64,000 bases of DNA from Paracoccus sp. S-4012 (lineage in GTDB: Bacteria > Pseudomonadota > Alphaproteobacteria > Rhodobacterales > Rhodobacteraceae). The notes under the pieces were generated by a model. That model saw only the letters and a list, made by a program, of their open reading frames with translations. It made no database searches and was not told where the DNA came from. Both the position numbers and the translations under genes were made by a program. Where the stretch lies: assembly GCF_009674885.1 (NCBI RefSeq), contig NZ_WKKA01000001.1:62001-126000 (forward strand), given 5' to 3'. How positions within the stretch are numbered: position 1 is the stretch's first letter; each line of letters opens with the position of its first letter. Positions 60,572-64,000 of this stretch are shown in pieces.

Positions 60572-62836
60572 ATGACCGAACATATGAAACTCTCGCGGCG
60601 CGGCTTCATCTCGACGATGCTGGGAACGGGTGGCGCGCTCGTCATGGGCCTCAGCCGTCCGGTGGTGGCGGCGACGCTCGGGGCCAAGCCCTGGGACAGC
60701 TTCGGCGAAGGGGCGGCGTTCACGCCCTGGCTGCAGATTGACCCGACCGGCAAGGTGACGGTCTATGTCACCCATCCCGACATCGGGAACGGCGTGGTGA
60801 CGCAGGCCTGCTCCTACATCCGCGAGGAGCTGGCCTGCCGCTGGGAGGACATCCGGGCCGAATACGCCGCGCCCGAGCGTGACCATGCTCTCGGCGGCGT
60901 CTATTCCGAGGTCGGCGGGCCGCTGGGCTATTTCTCCGGCCGCTCGACCTTCGAGGATCGCCGCACCGCCTACATGACCGCCGCCGCCGGCGCGCGCGAG
61001 CGGCTGAAGGCCGCCGCGGCCGAAGCCTGGGGCGTGGACGCAAGCGAGATCACCGCGGAGGAGGGCGTGCTGTCCCACGCCTCCGGCCAGTCGGCGCCCT
61101 ATGCGGAATTCGTGGCCGCCGCCGCCGCCGTCACGCTGGCCGAGGAGCCGGCGCCGAAGCCGCGCGAGGAATGGACCTTCCTCACCAAGGCCAGCCCGGC
61201 CAAGATCCAGATCCCCGAGATCGTCACCGGCCGCGCCGTCTATGGCCTCGACGTGCGCCCGCCGGGCATGGTCTATGCCGCGCTGCGCCAGTCGCCGGTG
61301 ATGGGCGGGCAGCTGGTCAGCTACGACTTCGAGGCGATCCGCGACATGCCCGGCGTCCGCGCCGTGGTCGAGGTGAAGCCGACCGAGCCGGGCGAGCCCG
61401 ACCGCATCAAGCCGGCCTTCCCGCTGGGGGCCTCGGTCACCGGCTCCGCCATCGCGGTCATTGCCGATCACTACTGGCAGGCCCGTACCGCCCTCGACGC
61501 GCTGCCGGTGGTCTGGGACGATGGTCCCGGCGCCAAGTGGCTGAACATCGAGATGATGGAAGAGGCCGCCATGGCGGCGGTCCGCGCGCCCGGCGAGACG
61601 GTCGAGCTGTCGGTCGGCGATGTCGCGGCCGAGTTCGAGGCCGGCGGCACGGTGGTCGAGGCGGAATACCTGACTCCCTATTGCGACCACGTCCAGCTCG
61701 AGCCGCTCAACTGCACCGCGCTCATCACCGAAAACAGCGCCGAGGTCTGGGCCCCGGCGCAGCACACGCAGCAGGCCTTTTTCGTGACCGTGCAGGAGAC
61801 CGGCCTCGCCCCCGAGCAGGTCAAGCTCCACCAGACCTATGTCGGCGGCGGCTTCGGCCGGCGCGTCTTCGGCGACGACACCCGCATGGCGGTGGCGGTG
61901 GCCAAGGGCTATCCCGGCGTGCCCGTCCAGGTCATCTGGAGCCGCGAGGAATCCGTGCGCCAGGGCCGCTATCGCCCGCTCATGGGCGCGCATATGAAGG
62001 CGCGGCTGGATGACGACGGCCTGCCCTCGGCCCTGCAGATGCGGGTCTCCGGCGGTCCCGGCTTCTTCTCCAACGGCCTGGCCAACACCGCCTTCCCGCT
62101 GGTGGTGCCGAACGCGCAGATCGAGAGCACCGTGGTGCGCGACTTCCACATCAAGGCCGGTCCCCTGCGCGGCCCCGGCTACAACTCCTTCGTCTTCTTC
62201 CACGAGAGCTTCATCGACGAGCTGGCCGAGGCCGCCGGCGCCGATCCGCTCGATTACCGCATCCGCATCTACGAGAAGTGGGAGGATGAGGGCTGGGTGA
62301 AGATCCTCAACGTCCTGAAGGAGAAATCCGGCTGGGGCACGCCCCTCCCGACGGGGCAGGCGCGCGGGGTCGCCATCGGCAACTGGGGCATGGGCGGCCG
62401 TCCGCAGCACGGCACCACGCTCGGCGCCGTGGTCCATGCCGAGGTCTCGACCGAGGGCCGGGTCAAGGTGCACCGGATCGACGTGGCCTTCGACAGCGGC
62501 CGGGTGATGAACCGAGACGCGGTGCAGGTGCAGCTGGAGGGCGGCGCGATCTTCGGGCTGAACCTCGCCATGAACGAGAAGCTGAACGTGCAGAACGGTC
62601 GCATCGTCGAGGGCAACTACGACGAATACCCGCTGATCCGCATGGCCGACACGCCCGAGATCCACATCCACTTCGAGGGCCTGACCGACCACGACCGCTA
62701 CGACGAGATCGGTGAGCCTCCGGTGGGTCCGGTCGGCCCGGCGCTGGCCTCGGCCATCGCGCAGATCACCGGCAAGCGGCCGCGCAGCCAACCCTACCGC
62801 GAACATGACCTCAGCTGGGGCGGCGGCGAAGCCTGA
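60572..62836 (+). CDS. iorB: Ior-type molybdopterin large subunit (aldehyde/isoquinoline oxidoreductase)
   Basis: A 754-residue xanthine-dehydrogenase-family catalytic subunit that binds the molybdopterin-cytosine-dinucleotide cofactor. The N-terminal KLSRRGFISTMLGTGGAL is a twin-arginine signal, so the folded enzyme is exported; IorA lacks one and would be co-exported. Molybdenum-site features include VYVTHPDIGNGVVTQAC, LEPLNCTALITENSAEVW, YVGGGFGRRVFGDD and PGYNSFVFFHESFIDELA, ending with EIGEPPVGPVGPALASAIAQ. The fused ordering is the Ior single-chain type. It lies 10 bases after iorA and 34 before a triheme cytochrome. Likely substrates are aldehydes or N-heterocycles. Confidence 0.92.
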   Translation: MTEHMKLSRRGFISTMLGTGGALVMGLSRPVVAATLGAKPWDSFGEGAAFTPWLQIDPTGKVTVYVTHPDIGNGVVTQACSYIREELACRWEDIRAEYAAPERDHALGGVYSEVGGPLGYFSGRSTFEDRRTAYMTAAAGARERLKAAAAEAWGVDASEITAEEGVLSHASGQSAPYAEFVAAAAAVTLAEEPAPKPREEWTFLTKASPAKIQIPEIVTGRAVYGLDVRPPGMVYAALRQSPVMGGQLVSYDFEAIRDMPGVRAVVEVKPTEPGEPDRIKPAFPLGASVTGSAIAVIADHYWQARTALDALPVVWDDGPGAKWLNIEMMEEAAMAAVRAPGETVELSVGDVAAEFEAGGTVVEAEYLTPYCDHVQLEPLNCTALITENSAEVWAPAQHTQQAFFVTVQETGLAPEQVKLHQTYVGGGFGRRVFGDDTRMAVAVAKGYPGVPVQVIWSREESVRQGRYRPLMGAHMKARLDDDGLPSALQMRVSGGPGFFSNGLANTAFPLVVPNAQIESTVVRDFHIKAGPLRGPGYNSFVFFHESFIDELAEAAGADPLDYRIRIYEKWEDEGWVKILNVLKEKSGWGTPLPTGQARGVAIGNWGMGGRPQHGTTLGAVVHAEVSTEGRVKVHRIDVAFDSGRVMNRDAVQVQLEGGAIFGLNLAMNEKLNVQNGRIVEGNYDEYPLIRMADTPEIHIHFEGLTDHDRYDEIGEPPVGPVGPALASAIAQITGKRPRSQPYREHDLSWGGGEA

Positions 62837-62870
62837 GGGCGCGCCGTCCGGCTGACGAAGGGACAGAGAA

Positions 62871-64000
62871 TTGAGAGCTTTTGCACGTTGGTTCGCCCGG
62901 CTGGCGGTGGTCGCGGTGGCGGCAGTCGTGGCCGCCTACTGGTATGGTACGCGGCTGCCCTCGAGCCCCTTCGACGGGGTGCAGGCGGCGGCCGCAATGC
63001 CGCTGGAGACCGGGCAATACGCCGCCCGCGTCTCGGACTGCGTCGCCTGCCACTCGACCCATGACGGCCAGCCCTTCGCGGGCGGGCTGGAGATGGGCAC
63101 GCCGCTTGGCTCGATCCATGCCACCAACATCACCCCCGACCCCGAGCACGGGATCGGCAACTACAGCCTTGCGGATTTCGACCGCGCCGTGCGCCGCGGC
63201 GTCGCGCCGGACGGGCGGCGCCTCTACCCGGCGATGCCCTATCCCTCCTACGCCAAGCTCAGCGACGAGGATGTGGCGGCGCTCTACGACTACTTCATGA
63301 ACCACGTCGAGCCGGTGGCGCAGCCGAACCCGCCTTCCGAGATCGCCTGGCCGCTGAACATCCGCTGGCCAATCGAGGCCTGGAATATCGCCTTCGCGCC
63401 GACCGACAGCTTCGAGCCGGACCCGGAGCAAAGCGACTTCTGGAACCGCGGCGCCTATCTGGTACAGGCGGGCGGGCATTGCGGCTCCTGCCACAGCCCG
63501 CGCGGGGTGGCGATGAACGAGCAGGGCTACGACGAGACCGACCCGGCGTTCCTGTCGGGCGCGCTGCTCGACGGCTGGTATGCGCCGCCCCTGCGCGGCG
63601 GGTCCGGGAACGGCATCGGCCGCTGGTCCGAGGACGAGCTGGTGGCCTTCCTCAAGCAGGGCCGCAACGAGCATGGCGTGGTCTTCGGCTCGATGATGGA
63701 GGCGTTCAACAACTCGACCGCCTTCATGACCGAGGCCGACTTGCGGGCAATGGCGCATTACATGAAGTCGCTGCCGCGCGCGTCCGAGCCGCTGTGGGAA
63801 TATGACGAGACCACCACCGCGAGCTTCGCGGGCGGCATGGCCGAGGCGCAGCCGGGCGCGCAGCTCTACCTGCAAAAATGCAGCTATTGCCACGGCCGCG
63901 ACGGGCAGAACCGCGGCACGTTCATCCCGCCGCTGGCCGGGCCGTCCTCGGTCCTCGCCGACACGCCGGCCTCGGTCATCAACATCATCCTGAACGGCGC
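62871..64000 (+). CDS. Triheme cytochrome c subunit (AdhB-like), cut by window end
   Basis: At least 376 residues, 3' end missing. The start is TTG 62871 with AAGGGA 7 bases upstream; no ATG fits, and the first residues LRAFARWFARLAVVAVAAVV are a membrane anchor. Three heme c motifs are visible: CVACH (57-61), CGSCH near 204 and CSYCH near 337. SIHATNITPDPEHGIGNYSL, GRRLYPAMPYPSYAKLSDED and GIGRWSEDELVAFLKQGRNE match cytochrome subunits of alcohol/aldehyde dehydrogenases. It follows iorB by 34 bases and should carry its electrons to the quinone pool or to a terminal oxidase. Confidence 0.9.
   Translation, partial: MRAFARWFARLAVVAVAAVVAAYWYGTRLPSSPFDGVQAAAAMPLETGQYAARVSDCVACHSTHDGQPFAGGLEMGTPLGSIHATNITPDPEHGIGNYSLADFDRAVRRGVAPDGRRLYPAMPYPSYAKLSDEDVAALYDYFMNHVEPVAQPNPPSEIAWPLNIRWPIEAWNIAFAPTDSFEPDPEQSDFWNRGAYLVQAGGHCGSCHSPRGVAMNEQGYDETDPAFLSGALLDGWYAPPLRGGSGNGIGRWSEDELVAFLKQGRNEHGVVFGSMMEAFNNSTAFMTEADLRAMAHYMKSLPRASEPLWEYDETTTASFAGGMAEAQPGAQLYLQKCSYCHGRDGQNRGTFIPPLAGPSSVLADTPASVINIILNG

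Noticed and set aside
60416..62806. 796-residue antisense open frame over iorB
   Set aside because: Low-complexity composition and complete overlap with a conserved molybdenum hydroxylase subunit.
1..64000. CRISPR arrays, tRNA/rRNA genes, prophage or defence systems
   Set aside because: Looked for regular direct repeats, cloverleaf-type sequences and phage or defence domain genes; none were seen.

Overview
High-GC bacterial DNA that fits an alphaproteobacterium, most likely of the Rhodobacter/Paracoccus group. The grounds are the strong G/C third-position bias, densely overlapping operons joined by ATGA and TGATG junctions, TctABC and ABC uptake systems, Sox c-type cytochromes, an Ior-type molybdenum hydroxylase and IS5/IS110/IS256/IS3 debris. 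No rRNA, tRNA, CRISPR array or replication origin was seen. The species assignment is inference.

Layout. (1) 1-3.7 kb: end of a catabolic operon (SDR, Dabb protein, AMP-forming acyl-CoA synthetase, then a frameshifted epoxide hydrolase). (2) 3.7-8.8 kb: an insertion-sequence graveyard with broken IS256, IS5, IS110 and IS3 transposases. (3) 8.8-15.1 kb, minus strand: a compact coenzyme F420 operon (fbiC, F420:NADPH oxidoreductase, cofE, cofD, cofC) ending in a luciferase-like F420-type oxidoreductase. (4) 15.2-19.2 kb, plus strand: an ABC importer with two paralogous binding proteins, closed by a strong terminator. (5) 19.3-41.9 kb: a large CoA-ester catabolic island with a dienoyl-CoA-reductase-like flavoenzyme, SDR, NDP-forming CoA ligase, AMP-forming ligase, four acyl-CoA dehydrogenases, two enoyl-CoA hydratases, MaoC hydratase, CoA-ester lyase, hydroxyacyl-CoA dehydrogenase, thiolase, a Cys-less thiolase/DUF35 pair, aldo-keto reductase, GST, MFS exporter, and GntR and IclR regulators. 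(6) 42.4-47 kb: a DapA-family aldolase, a diheme cytochrome c with a cytochrome c', a TSUP permease and an AbrB-type membrane protein. (7) 47.7-57.9 kb: tricarboxylate importer TctCBA, a second AbrB-type protein, a PrpF/aconitase pair, a solute-binding-like protein without signal peptide, an isocitrate-lyase/PEP-mutase lyase and a TetR regulator. (8) 58.0-64 kb: soxXYZA diverging from iorA-iorB and a triheme cytochrome c cut by the window edge.

How they may work together. Regions 3-5 look like one substrate programme: an imported organic acid is activated to a CoA thioester and dismantled by beta-oxidation-like steps, with an F420-dependent step possibly supplied by the luciferase-like enzyme. 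This is supported by a 19-bp dyad (TTCTTC, five-base spacer, GAA-rich arm) that I find at three separate promoters: in front of the second binding protein, between the acyl-CoA dehydrogenase and the AMP ligase, and between iclR and the next acyl-CoA dehydrogenase. A different dyad of GntR/HutC type overlaps the predicted fbiC promoter. Region 7 looks like uptake and cleavage of a methylcitrate- or aconitate-like tricarboxylate, since the lyase and isomerases are present but no methylcitrate synthase is in the window. Region 8 is periplasmic electron transfer to cytochrome c.
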